A stretch of DNA of 57,776 nucleotides from Streptomycetaceae bacterium (GTDB lineage: Bacteria > Actinomycetota > Actinomycetes > Nanopelagicales > Nanopelagicaceae), in the NCBI GenBank assembly GCA_007280125.1, contig QYPT01000025.1, positions 1 through 57,776 of the forward strand. Direction: 5' to 3'. The notes under the pieces were generated by a model. That model saw only the letters and a list, made by a program, of their open reading frames with translations, was not told the origin of the DNA and did no database searches. A program made the position numbers and the translations under genes. Shown in pieces: positions 27,829-35,739 of this stretch (positions within the stretch are counted from its first letter, which is position 1; every line of letters starts with the position of its first letter).

Positions 27829-29493
27829 CTATCCCTTTTCTTTAGTTTCTTTAGTTTCGCTAGTTAGTTGTAAATGAGCTGGTGAATTACTCCATGTGAA
27901 GTAACCGCCATCGAGATTTAATGCATTAAAGCCATGTTCTTTTAAGAGTAGAGCCGCAGTATGACCACGTTGGCCAACCTGACAGTTAACTACAACATTC
28001 TTATTTGTGAACTCTGCAATGCGTTCGCGAATTTCATCGACAGGGATGTTGATCGAACCCGGAATCGTCCCACGAGCATATTCGCCGGCACCGCGGACAT
28101 CTACCAATGCGTAACCTTTTTCACGATAAGCATCAACTTCGTGCCACTGAACGTTGCCAGTTAATTTCGAGACTAGATTCTCTGCAATATAACCAAGCAT
28201 ATTCACTGGATCTTTTGCTGAGCCAAATGGTGGCGCATAGGCTAATTCGAGATCAGCTAATTCTGGTGCCGTTATTTTGCCACGTATTGCCGTGGCAATT
28301 ACATCAATGCGTTTATCGACTCCATCTTTTCCGATGCCTTGTGCGCCAAGAATTTCACCGCTCGTTGGATCAAGTAGAAGTTTAAGAGACATTGTTTGCG
28401 CTCCTGGGTAGTAACCAGCATGCGAGCCAGGATGTGTATGAATGGCTTGATAAGGCCGCTTTGCAGCAAGGAGCTTTTTCTCATTCCAACCAGTTGTCGC
28501 AATGATGAGATCAAATACTTTAACGATTGCGGTACCGATTGTTAGTACCGGGCGAACCGTAAGGCCATTAATGTGATCAGCTACAACTCGTCCGTGACGA
28601 TTAGCGAGGTTTGCAAGAGGAACGAGTGTTGAAGTGCCATCGAGTGAATCACGTTTTTGAGCAGCATCTCCTACAGCGTAAATATCAGGATTGCTTGTTT
28701 GATTGAAATCGTTCACTTCAATTCCGCCGCGATCTCCAATTGTTAAACCAGCGCTCTTGGCCAAAGCAGTGTCTGGGCGAACCCCGATAGCCATGATTAC
28801 AAGATCACTTGAGAGAACGCTTCCACTTGCTAAAGAGACAGATTGCGCCGTGATTGCTGTGACGCTATCGCCTAGATAGACATGCACGCCGTTTCGCACC
28901 ATTTCCGCGCTCACAAAAGATGCCATTTCAGGGTCAAGTGGGGCAAGAAGTTGAGGAGTAGCCTCAACAATCGATGTCGTAATCCCTTTATGTACGAGGT
29001 TTTCAGCGATTTCCACGCCTATGAAACCGCCGCCAATGACTACCGCTGTACGCGGGGCAAGTTTCACTTGCTCAACAATAAGCTCAACATCTTCGACTGT
29101 TCGAAGTGTCATCGCGAGTTCTGCTCCTGGCAGATTTGGGACTATCGGTGATGCACCTGGGCTCAAAATCAATTTGTCGTATGAGAGCGATGAAATATCA
29201 CCTGACACTAAATTTCGGATACTTACTGTTTTAGATTGCGCATCTACTTCCAGCGCCTCGGTCAAAACACGCACATCTAGCCTGAATCGAGCATGCAAAG
29301 ATGCAGGAGTTTGAAGAAAGAGCGCTGCCTCATCCTCAATGACGCCACCGACGTAATAAGGCAATCCGCAGTTGGCGTATGAAACATGGCCACTCTTCTC
29401 AAGCACGATGATTTCTGCATCAGCATCTAGCCTGCGCAGACGAGTTGCTGCAGACATTCCACCTGCTACTCCTCCTACAATAATTATTTTCAT
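27829..29493 (-). CDS. CoA-disulfide reductase / rhodanese fusion (FAD-dependent)
   Basis: A 554-aa two-domain protein. Residues 1-450 are a pyridine nucleotide-disulfide oxidoreductase with GGVAGGMSAATRLRR (FAD site), the single active-site Cys42 in SYANCGLPYY, a second GxGxxG in VVIGGGFIGVEIAE, and IYAVGDAAQ. From about 455 a rhodanese domain follows (YALVDVRGAGEYARGTIPGS) with its catalytic Cys in VNCQVGQRGH. Such CoADR-Rhd proteins reduce CoA persulfide/polysulfide and release sulfide with NAD(P)H. Its start overlaps the rhodanese lipoprotein stop as TAATG. Gene order behind a CstR-like repressor supports persulfide metabolism. Confidence 0.92.
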   Translation of the reverse strand: MKIIIVGGVAGGMSAATRLRRLDADAEIIVLEKSGHVSYANCGLPYYVGGVIEDEAALFLQTPASLHARFRLDVRVLTEALEVDAQSKTVSIRNLVSGDISSLSYDKLILSPGASPIVPNLPGAELAMTLRTVEDVELIVEQVKLAPRTAVVIGGGFIGVEIAENLVHKGITTSIVEATPQLLAPLDPEMASFVSAEMVRNGVHVYLGDSVTAITAQSVSLASGSVLSSDLVIMAIGVRPDTALAKSAGLTIGDRGGIEVNDFNQTSNPDIYAVGDAAQKRDSLDGTSTLVPLANLANRHGRVVADHINGLTVRPVLTIGTAIVKVFDLIIATTGWNEKKLLAAKRPYQAIHTHPGSHAGYYPGAQTMSLKLLLDPTSGEILGAQGIGKDGVDKRIDVIATAIRGKITAPELADLELAYAPPFGSAKDPVNMLGYIAENLVSKLTGNVQWHEVDAYREKGYALVDVRGAGEYARGTIPGSINIPVDEIRERIAEFTNKNVVVNCQVGQRGHTAALLLKEHGFNALNLDGGYFTWSNSPAHLQLTSETKETKEKG

Positions 29494-29882
29494 TATGTTG
29501 TTACCAATGGCAAGCCTGTTGCGATCCAGTCTGCGACGCCGTTAGTTAAATTAAACATAGATGTGAATCCCGCTTTTTCCATTGCTACAGTAGCAATTCC
29601 AGATCGACGTCCACTATGGCAATAGACCGCATATGTCTTCGTCTTATCAAGCTGCGCAATTTGATTATCGAAAGTTGTTGCCTCTACGTCAATATTGATC
29701 GCTCCGGCAATGTGTCCTGTCATAAATTCCCCAGCCGTTCGAACATCAAGAATGACAACTCCGGCTTCTTGGGTTTTTGCAGAAAATTCAGTTGAGTTCA
29801 GATTTGTTATGGCGCTACCTGTCGAAGAACAGGCGGTCAAGGTAACTGCGGTTATAAGTGCTAGTGCGATTCTTTTCATCAT
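29493..29882 (-). CDS. Rhodanese-domain lipoprotein
   Basis: A 129-aa protein with a lipoprotein signal peptide (MKRIALALITAVTLTAC; lipid-modified Cys18 in the lipobox LTAC), so it is anchored outside the cytoplasmic membrane. A single rhodanese domain follows with VVILDVRTAGEF and the active-site loop CHSGRRSG (Cys88). It should carry a persulfide on Cys88 and transfer sulfane sulfur on the outer face. The start has two adjacent ATGs (29882 and 29879). TAATG junctions join it to the regulator gene before and the reductase gene after. Confidence 0.88.
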   Translation of the reverse strand: MMKRIALALITAVTLTACSSTGSAITNLNSTEFSAKTQEAGVVILDVRTAGEFMTGHIAGAINIDVEATTFDNQIAQLDKTKTYAVYCHSGRRSGIATVAMEKAGFTSMFNLTNGVADWIATGLPLVTT

Positions 29883-30169
29883 TACGCCAAACTTAGAAAT
29901 AGTTTTTGGAGTTTTTCTGTAACCGCTGGCGCATTGCTCTTGTCATCCTCAATGCATTCTTTGAGATTGGCCGCGATTAAAGTAAATGCCGCAGTATTTA
30001 CAGCCTTTCCTACAGCTGCCATTTGATTAACGATCTCTTCGCAACTGCGACCTTCTTCAAGCATGCGCACCACGGCACCTAATTGCCCATGCGCCCGTTT
30101 GAGTCTCTTAGTGAGAGCGTCAAGCTGGACTGGGTCTGAGAGCACGTGCGCTGGAGCTTTACTGGCCAT
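29882..30169 (-). CDS. CsoR-family repressor, CstR-like (persulfide-sensing type)
   Basis: A 95-aa all-helical DUF156 protein. It keeps C43 (RSCEEI) and C72 (NLKECIED), the two cysteines of the family. The copper ligand His, four residues before the second Cys in CsoR, is replaced by Asn68. C-x-N-C without His is the pattern of CstR, which senses per- and polysulfides by forming cysteine links, rather than of copper-binding CsoR. The neighbours agree: rhodanese, CoA-disulfide reductase, thioredoxin and SQR. A good AGGGGG Shine-Dalgarno precedes the ATG. An ATACCCC-TG-GGGGTAT operator lies in its own promoter, suggesting autoregulation. Confidence 0.85.
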   Translation of the reverse strand: MASKAPAHVLSDPVQLDALTKRLKRAHGQLGAVVRMLEEGRSCEEIVNQMAAVGKAVNTAAFTLIAANLKECIEDDKSNAPAVTEKLQKLFLSLA

Positions 30170-30199
30170 CTTTTCCCCCTGTTTTACGAGTAGAAGGGA

Positions 30200-30230
30200 A
30201 CTCTAGCATACCCCTGGGGGTATAGGTCAA
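30200..30230 (-). promoter_or_regulatory. Promoter with CstR/CsoR-type operator before the regulator gene
   Basis: On the minus strand a TTGACC -35 (30230-30225) and an extended -10 TGC-TAGAGT (TAGAGT at 30205-30200) are separated by 19 nt. The spacer contains the perfect inverted repeat ATACCCC-TG-GGGGTAT (30208-30223), the GC-tract form bound by CsoR/CstR repressors. A bound tetramer would block RNA polymerase. Confidence 0.8.
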
Positions 30231-30236
30231 ATCGGC

Positions 30237-30383
30237 TCAGTGATGCCCTTTTAAGATCATTTTCACCATTCGGATGTTGATTGCGATAAATCTCCAGCTT
30301 TGAATCAGCAAATTCTTTCGAGCTCTTAATGTGGCAGGCGTAGGAAGCGGAGCTTTGGCCACGCTGCTCTCTTCGTTTTCCAT
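30237..30383 (-). CDS. 48-aa protein between sqr and the CstR-like gene (absent from ORF track)
   Basis: From ATG 30383 the minus strand encodes MENEESSVAKAPLPTP... ending RMVKMILKGHH, 48 aa. A strong GAGGAGG Shine-Dalgarno lies 6 nt upstream. The acidic, Pro-containing N-terminus is followed by a basic, amphipathic helix (LLIQSWRFIAINIRMVKMIL), which could lie on the membrane. It starts 27 nt after the sqr stop and so ends the thioredoxin / sqr unit. I know no function; a small membrane-associated helper of SQR is only a guess. Confidence 0.65.
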   Translation of the reverse strand: MENEESSVAKAPLPTPATLRARKNLLIQSWRFIAINIRMVKMILKGHH

Positions 30384-30410
30384 AACTATCCTCCTCGGGT
30401 GCCAGTGAAA

Positions 30411-31868
30411 TTATTCAGGGATGAGAAACCAAAAAGGTTTCGCTTTAGCTTTATATATAAACATCACGTGCAGGAGGTATTTGATCCAATGAGCCGCTAG
30501 TCCGATCTCACCAAAAGTATCTACTGTGCTACGTCCACTGCCTGGGTATTTTTGGTAATCAGGTACCACTGGGTACATGGTCATTGCAGCGGCAGTTCCG
30601 GTACGCATTCCTGAACCAGCTGACGCTATGCATGCTGCACCCATATTCGCCATCGAAGCTTTATGTGCAGGTGCCGATTCACCTGTCCGAATCCGATCCG
30701 TGATTGTTAATGCGACCGTCTTGCCCATAACTCCAGATGGCATGCCTGTTCGCGGAGGTGAAGGCGCAATTAAAATGCCCACGGAACTTTTGCGCGGTTC
30801 TGATATTTGATGTGGTGGAGCAAATGCAATTCCGACACCAAAAATATTCGAGAACAAAGGCGTTTGATAGGTGCTTGGCCAGTCTTCTGCACGCCATTCA
30901 CTAAATACTTTCTGAGTGTAATTAGCGTCGACTTTCATAAATCCGCTTGGTGCAAACATTTCAGCAGATATATCTTCGCCCATCACATTGAATGCCTGCA
31001 TATCCACTCCCCTAAATGGCGGAAGTAACATTGCAAAATCGAAAGCGAGAGTTCGTTTAACACCGTCTAGTTGCTCATAGTGAATCACATTTTTTTCAAT
31101 TTTCTCTACGTGAGATTGCAAAATGGCGTGAACTCCCCTTTCCCGAAAGAGAGACTCTGTCCACAACTTACTTGTTGTTTCAAAACCATTTTGTGTGAAG
31201 GTCATGCCCCCAACTCCAAAATCGCCAAGTTCGAATTCATTAGTTAGATAAACCACGTCTGCCAAATCGCGCACGCCAGCTAATCTCAACTCATGTTCAA
31301 CATTGAAGGCATATTCAAAGGCAGCACCTTCACACGTGCAAGTTCCGTGACCAACTCCAATGACAAGAGTTTGGCGCAAGCCTTCCCTGAGTTTGTTGAT
31401 TACTTCTTTCAGGTGAGCTGCTGCTTCGATTGCATGAGTTGGCGTGCATACTGAAACGGTGTGCCCATCCGGGCCGAGTCCAGGAGTGGCTGCAAAATTG
31501 AGTTTCGGGCCTGTGGCATTTATTAAAAAGTCATATTCGATTTTGTCTTTTTCGCCAACCCTTGTTGAATCAGTGTATTGAATCTCAACAAAAGGACGTT
31601 CGTGCAAACTATTTCCTTCTGGATGAATTGCAGTAGCCAATGCCTGATGAAGAACAATCCCTTTGCGATGATAGATCGGAGCGAGAGGGAAAGTCACTTG
31701 TTCCTTTGTCATTTTTCCCACGCCGACCCAAATGTTGGATGGAATCCAATTCCATTGTGAGTTGGGAGTGACAACAACAACTTCATGTACCTTGCCGAGC
31801 ATTCGGCGTAAATGCAGCGCCGCTGTATGTCCGGAAATCCCAGCACCTAAAATAACGACTCGTGCCAC
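30411..31868 (-). CDS. sqr: Sulfide:quinone oxidoreductase (FAD-dependent)
   Basis: A 485-aa flavoprotein with the N-terminal Rossmann motif VVILGAGISGHTAALHLRR, a second nucleotide-fold segment VIGVGHGTCTCEGAAFEY, cysteines in SVCTPTHA and GTCTCEG that could serve in the disulfide active site, and PPFRGVD in the middle. The C-terminal KYLLHVMFIYKAKAKPFWF would form the membrane-associated amphipathic helices of SQR. It oxidises sulfide to sulfane sulfur and reduces the quinone pool. The start is GTG 31868 with a GAGGAG Shine-Dalgarno, 12 nt after the thioredoxin stop. It is longer than the type I enzymes (about 430 aa). The type cannot be fixed by eye. Confidence 0.85.
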   Translation of the reverse strand: MARVVILGAGISGHTAALHLRRMLGKVHEVVVVTPNSQWNWIPSNIWVGVGKMTKEQVTFPLAPIYHRKGIVLHQALATAIHPEGNSLHERPFVEIQYTDSTRVGEKDKIEYDFLINATGPKLNFAATPGLGPDGHTVSVCTPTHAIEAAAHLKEVINKLREGLRQTLVIGVGHGTCTCEGAAFEYAFNVEHELRLAGVRDLADVVYLTNEFELGDFGVGGMTFTQNGFETTSKLWTESLFRERGVHAILQSHVEKIEKNVIHYEQLDGVKRTLAFDFAMLLPPFRGVDMQAFNVMGEDISAEMFAPSGFMKVDANYTQKVFSEWRAEDWPSTYQTPLFSNIFGVGIAFAPPHQISEPRKSSVGILIAPSPPRTGMPSGVMGKTVALTITDRIRTGESAPAHKASMANMGAACIASAGSGMRTGTAAAMTMYPVVPDYQKYPGSGRSTVDTFGEIGLAAHWIKYLLHVMFIYKAKAKPFWFLIPE

Positions 31869-31880
31869 TTTAACTCTCCT

Positions 31881-32249
31881 CTATTTTGCTGCTTCTTCTT
31901 CTTTAATTTTGGCGCGTACTTCATCCATATCTAGCGCCTGCACTGCGTTAATGAGTTCATCAAAACTAGGGGCAGGCATTGCTCCTGGCTGACTGAAAAC
32001 AAGAATGCCATCTTTGAAGGCCATCAAGGTAGGGATTGAGGTGATGCCAGCACTACCAGCAAGCTCTCGCTCTGCTTCTGTGTCTACTTTCCCAAATGTT
32101 ATTTCTGGATACTTGCCCGACGCCGCATCGAAGATCGGGGCAAACATGCGACAGGGACCGCACCAGGCGGCCCAAAAATCTACTAAGACTATTCCATTTT
32201 TTAAAATCGTACTTGCAAAGGATTCATTGGTGAGGTTTAATGTGGACAT
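31881..32249 (-). CDS. Thioredoxin
   Basis: A 122-aa thioredoxin-fold protein with the classical WCGPC active site (C30, C33), the cis-Pro in ITSIPTLMAF and no signal peptide, hence cytoplasmic. The C-terminus is extended by a charged helix (EVRAKIKEEEAAK). It probably removes sulfane sulfur from protein or low-molecular persulfides made by SQR and rhodanese. The gene is first in a unit with sqr. The start codon ATG lies within an ATACCCC-type operator, with TACCCT as a likely extended -10 just upstream, so the transcript is probably leaderless. Confidence 0.92.
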   Translation of the reverse strand: MSTLNLTNESFASTILKNGIVLVDFWAAWCGPCRMFAPIFDAASGKYPEITFGKVDTEAERELAGSAGITSIPTLMAFKDGILVFSQPGAMPAPSFDELINAVQALDMDEVRAKIKEEEAAK

Positions 32250-32263
32250 ACCCCCTAGGGTAT
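32248..32263 (-). promoter_or_regulatory. CstR/CsoR-type operator overlapping the -10 box and start codon of the thioredoxin gene
   Basis: ATACCCC-CT-AGGGTAT is a 7-2-7 inverted repeat with one mismatch. It closely matches the box before the CstR-like gene. On the minus strand it covers an extended -10 (TGA-TACCCT) and runs into the ATG of the thioredoxin gene, so repressor binding would cover the transcription start. Confidence 0.75.
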
Positions 32264-32282
32264 CACAAAATCATCCCTCATT

Positions 32283-33512
32283 TTAGAGAGATTTAATTCC
32301 TAGAGACCATGCTCCCAACAATGCAACTGGAATTGCAGCAAAGAGACATAACCAGCCATACCCCAAAGTTCCAATAATCACTCCTGCAAGTGCTCCCCCT
32401 CCGGCGCCCATCAGGTTCATAACTAAATCACTGGCTCCTTGTGAGGATGGTCGCAAATGGCTTTCCACTGATTCTGATAGCAGTGCCGACCCTGCGATGA
32501 GGGTGCATGACCACCCAAGTCCTAATAAGAAAAGTCCAAACCCCAAACGAACGGAATCGTGTGGTGAAGCAGTTCCTGAAACGAAACTTGATAAAAGCAA
32601 AATTATTACTCCACCTTGAATTACACGCACTCTGCCAATTTTGTCACTTAAGAATCCAACAACAGGAGAGAAGGCGTACATACCTGCGATGTGAACGCTA
32701 ATCACAATACCAATAATCGTGAGTGTCGCATCAAAATGTGCCATGTGTATTGGAGTCATTGACATAACCGAAACCATCGCAACATGTCCTATTGCAATTG
32801 ATGCAATCGCGAAGAGTGCAGAAGGATTCTTACGGATTAAAGCCAAAGCCTGCTTTACGGGAAGTACGGGGTGGTGCACTTTTGAGATATCACGAATGTG
32901 AATTGCTGTGAGATAAGGATCTGGTCGCAAGAATAATTGAATAACTATTACTACTAGCATCAGTGAGATTGCTGCAATTGAATAAGGTCCAACAAGTCGT
33001 GGTAGACCAATATATTCCGCAAAATTTCCTGAAGGTTCCATCAAGTTAGGACCAGCTACAGCTCCAATTGTTGAACCCCATACGACAAAAGAAAGCTGGC
33101 GAGATCGAGATTCACTTGTCGCAAGATCTACCGCGGCAAAACGTGCTTGATATCCTGCTGCGGATGCGGCACCTAACATGAATGTTCCGCAGAGCATCAT
33201 GAAAAGAATTCGCTGCGCACCGCCAACAACTGCGAATATCGCTCCAAGGAGTCCAATTGAATAACCCAGCGAGAGTCCCAGTCGGCGACCACCGCGTTGA
33301 GTCAAACGCGAAAGCGGTAGAGCCATTGCAGCAGCTCCCAGTACCGAAGTAGTTTGGGCCAGCCCCGCTAGCGTTTCAGAATTAGAAATAGAGGAAACCA
33401 ACAAGGATCCAGCAGCCACTGTGCCCGCAACACCAACTCCGCTGAGTACCTGCGATAGCGCCAACACTTTGACAACTTTGCCTTGAATTCTTGAGGTCTC
33501 TTCGCTTTGCAT
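32283..33512 (-). CDS. Major facilitator superfamily transporter
   Basis: A 409-aa protein with about 12 hydrophobic segments and a central cytoplasmic loop near residues 195-215 (LRPDPYLTAIHIRD). MFS marks are LPLSRLTQRGGRRLGL between helices 2 and 3 and GFLSDKIGRVRVIQGG in the second half. The substrate is not evident. It ends 33 nt before the thioredoxin gene, on the same strand. A TACTAT box lies 6 nt before the ATG (33519-33524), suggesting its own leaderless promoter. It may or may not belong functionally to the sulfide module. Confidence 0.85.
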   Translation of the reverse strand: MQSEETSRIQGKVVKVLALSQVLSGVGVAGTVAAGSLLVSSISNSETLAGLAQTTSVLGAAAMALPLSRLTQRGGRRLGLSLGYSIGLLGAIFAVVGGAQRILFMMLCGTFMLGAASAAGYQARFAAVDLATSESRSRQLSFVVWGSTIGAVAGPNLMEPSGNFAEYIGLPRLVGPYSIAAISLMLVVIVIQLFLRPDPYLTAIHIRDISKVHHPVLPVKQALALIRKNPSALFAIASIAIGHVAMVSVMSMTPIHMAHFDATLTIIGIVISVHIAGMYAFSPVVGFLSDKIGRVRVIQGGVIILLLSSFVSGTASPHDSVRLGFGLFLLGLGWSCTLIAGSALLSESVESHLRPSSQGASDLVMNLMGAGGGALAGVIIGTLGYGWLCLFAAIPVALLGAWSLGIKSL

Positions 33513-33541
33513 TTAGCGATAGTAACCAAAGAAATCGTCTA

Positions 33542-33556
33542 AACCCTTTAAGGGTT
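33542..33556. promoter_or_regulatory. Inverted repeat between divergent MFS and aldehyde dehydrogenase genes
   Basis: AACCCTT-T-AAGGGTT is a perfect 7-1-7 inverted repeat about 20 nt upstream of the putative MFS -10 box and about 100 nt before the aldehyde dehydrogenase start. Placement suggests an operator for one or both genes; no regulator gene is adjacent. Confidence 0.4.
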
Positions 33557-33653
33557 GCCACTCGGAAAAGTCCTAGGAACGCGCGAAGAGTCAGGTTTAG
33601 CGTACCCATCACGGGGAAAGGCACCCTTGCCAACCCCTCGTCGAGGAGAAAAC

Positions 33654-35180
33654 ATGGGAAAGATATTTGTTGCACCAGGACAACCTGGAGCGATTGCGGT
33701 TTATAAGAGTAGATACGACCACTGGATTAATGGAGAGTTTGTTGCTCCATCATCCGGGCAATATTTTGAGAATGTAAGTCCAGTCAACGGAAAAGTATTT
33801 TGCGAGGTTGCTCGTGGAAATGCCGCAGATGTTGAACTCGCACTCGATGCAGCTCATGCAGCTGCGCGCGCATGGGGTAAAACCTCGGTTACTGACCGAT
33901 CAAATATCCTGCTCAAAATCGCAGATCGTATGGAAGCGAATCTTGAATCGCTTGCACTCGCGGAAACGTGGGAAAACGGCAAGCCAATTCGGGAAACGAT
34001 GGCCGCTGATTTACCACTTGCTATCGATCACTTCAGATATTTCGCTGGAGCTCTTCGCGCACAAGAAGGTACTCTCGGAGAAATCAATGATGACACCGTT
34101 GCTTATCACTATCACGAGCCACTTGGTGTAGTCGCGCAAATCATTCCATGGAACTTCCCAATCCTTATGGCAGTGTGGAAACTAGCACCGGCATTGGCGG
34201 CAGGTAACTGCATTATTCTTAAGCCAGCAGAGCAGACTCCAGTCTCTATCCACTTCTGGATGGATCTCATTAAAGACCTGCTTCCACCTGGTGTCCTTAA
34301 TATCATTAATGGTTTTGGCGTTGAAGTTGGCAAGCCACTTGCATCCTCTCGCAGAATTGCAAAAGTTGCTTTTACTGGCGAGACAACTACTGGTCGATTA
34401 ATCATGCAATATGCCGCTGAAAACATCATTCCCGTCACACTCGAACTTGGTGGCAAGAGCGCAAACATCTTCTTCCGCGATGTCGCAGAAGCCGATGACG
34501 ATTTCTACGATAAGGCACTTGAAGGCTTCACAATGTTCAATCTCAATCAGGGCGAAGTTTGTACGTGTCCGTCACGCGCCCTTATTGACGCTCCGATATA
34601 CGACAAATTCCTAGCTGATGCCACGGCGCGTACTAAGGCCGTAATTCAAGGCAATCCATTGGATACCGACACCATGATTGGTGCTCAAGCTAGTAATGAT
34701 CAGCTGCAGAAGATCTTGTCGTACATCGATATCGGAAAAGCAGAAGGTGCCCGCCTAGTTATGGGCGGAGAAAGAGTGGATCTCGGCGGAGACCTTTCCG
34801 GCGGGTTCTACATGGCGCCAACTATTTTCGAAGGAAATAACTCCATGCGTATCTTCCAAGAAGAAATCTTCGGTCCAGTAGTTTCTGTCGCGAAGTTCGA
34901 TGGCTTTGATGATGCAATGAAAATCGCCAACGACACGCTGTACGGTCTTGGCGCAGGAGTGTGGACCAGAGATATCAACACTGCCTATCGAGCTGGTCGT
35001 GAAATTCAAGCCGGCCGTGTTTGGACTAATTGCTACCACGACTATGCAGCACACGCAGCGTTTGGTGGTTATAAGTCTTCTGGTATTGGTCGAGAGACTC
35101 ATAAAATGATGCTTGATCATTATCAGCAGACGAAGAACTTGCTCGTTTCTTACTCTCCGAAGAAACTGGGCTTCTTTTAA
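33654..35180 (+). CDS. NAD-dependent aldehyde dehydrogenase (ExaC/AcoD type)
   Basis: From ATG 33654 the product is 508 aa and begins [28 protein letters not shown], close to acetaldehyde dehydrogenases of the ExaC/AcoD group. Motifs include [31 protein letters not shown], the catalytic Glu in LELGGKS and the nucleophilic Cys in [18 protein letters not shown] Shine-Dalgarno fixes the start; the 33-residue extension in the ORF track is rejected. It oxidises short aldehydes to acids with NAD+. It is followed by a terminator and then a DUF779 gene, its usual partner. A role with the catabolic genes downstream is possible. Confidence 0.92.
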   Translation: MGKIFVAPGQPGAIAVYKSRYDHWINGEFVAPSSGQYFENVSPVNGKVFCEVARGNAADVELALDAAHAAARAWGKTSVTDRSNILLKIADRMEANLESLALAETWENGKPIRETMAADLPLAIDHFRYFAGALRAQEGTLGEINDDTVAYHYHEPLGVVAQIIPWNFPILMAVWKLAPALAAGNCIILKPAEQTPVSIHFWMDLIKDLLPPGVLNIINGFGVEVGKPLASSRRIAKVAFTGETTTGRLIMQYAAENIIPVTLELGGKSANIFFRDVAEADDDFYDKALEGFTMFNLNQGEVCTCPSRALIDAPIYDKFLADATARTKAVIQGNPLDTDTMIGAQASNDQLQKILSYIDIGKAEGARLVMGGERVDLGGDLSGGFYMAPTIFEGNNSMRIFQEEIFGPVVSVAKFDGFDDAMKIANDTLYGLGAGVWTRDINTAYRAGREIQAGRVWTNCYHDYAAHAAFGGYKSSGIGRETHKMMLDHYQQTKNLLVSYSPKKLGFF

Positions 35181-35194
35181 CCACTAAGCAACAA

Positions 35195-35235
35195 CGCGAG
35201 GGCCGCAGCCAATTGGTGCGGCCCTCGCGCTTTTG
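35195..35235 (+). terminator. Intrinsic terminator between aldehyde dehydrogenase and DUF779 genes
   Basis: A perfect 13-bp GC-rich stem (CGCGAGGGCCGCA at 35195-35207 with its complement at 35217-35229), a 9-nt loop, then CTTTTGTT. It lies 15 nt after the aldehyde dehydrogenase stop. Confidence 0.88.
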
Positions 35236-35238
35236 TTC

Positions 35239-35244
35239 TACAGT
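35239..35244 (+). promoter_or_regulatory. -10 box of a probable leaderless DUF779 transcript
   Basis: TACAGT lies exactly 6 nt before the GTG start at 35251 and immediately follows the terminator, so the gene seems to have its own promoter. Confidence 0.45.
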
Positions 35245-35250
35245 TGATTC

Positions 35251-35667
35251 GTGATCGATAACTTACCCTCGAGAGTTGATGTAACCGAAGAAGCTTGCGT
35301 GCTTCTTCGAAAACTAACAGCGATGCATGGGCCTTTAATGTTTCATCAATCCGGTGGTTGTTGTGATGGATCTTCACCCATGTGTTATCTGGCGGGCGAA
35401 TTTCGTGTTGGTGGGTCTGATGTTTTCCTAGGCAATTTAGTTGTTGATCAGATTGCTGAGCCTATTAAAGTGTGGATTTCACTTCCTCAATTTGAATATT
35501 GGAAACATACTCATCTCACGATTGATCTTGTACCTGGAAGAGGTGCCGGATTCTCTTTAGAGGCTCCAGAAGGCTTCCGATTTCTTATTAGGTCCAGACT
35601 CTTTACCGATGAGGAATGGGCTTTGTTAGAGAACTCTCCAGTGCTTACGGGAGCCTACGAAGGTTGA
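35251..35667 (+). CDS. DUF779 family protein, aldehyde dehydrogenase companion
   Basis: A 138-aa protein with the DUF779 signature MFHQSGGCCDGSSPMCY followed by GEFRVGGSDVFLG. The conserved CC and C suggest metal or redox binding. DUF779 genes are commonly next to ExaC-type aldehyde dehydrogenase genes, as here, so it likely supports that enzyme. The biochemical role is unknown. GTG 35251 fits a leaderless start. Confidence 0.88.
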   Translation: MIDNLPSRVDVTEEACVLLRKLTAMHGPLMFHQSGGCCDGSSPMCYLAGEFRVGGSDVFLGNLVVDQIAEPIKVWISLPQFEYWKHTHLTIDLVPGRGAGFSLEAPEGFRFLIRSRLFTDEEWALLENSPVLTGAYEG

Positions 35668-35739
35668 TTCTTGGGGTGAGAGAGCGCTGACTCCCCTGTA
35701 TTTGGAATTCAACTCTCTTCACTCCGCTACCCTTGCCAC

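Noticed and set aside
29882-30169. Copper-sensing CsoR
   Set aside because: The copper-binding His is Asn68 and no copper transporter is nearby; neighbours are persulfide enzymes. Not excluded experimentally.
33555-33653. Longer N-terminus for the aldehyde dehydrogenase in the ORF track
   Set aside because: GAGGAG sits directly before ATG 33654, and the family-type N-terminus begins there; the extra 33 residues look like translated leader DNA.
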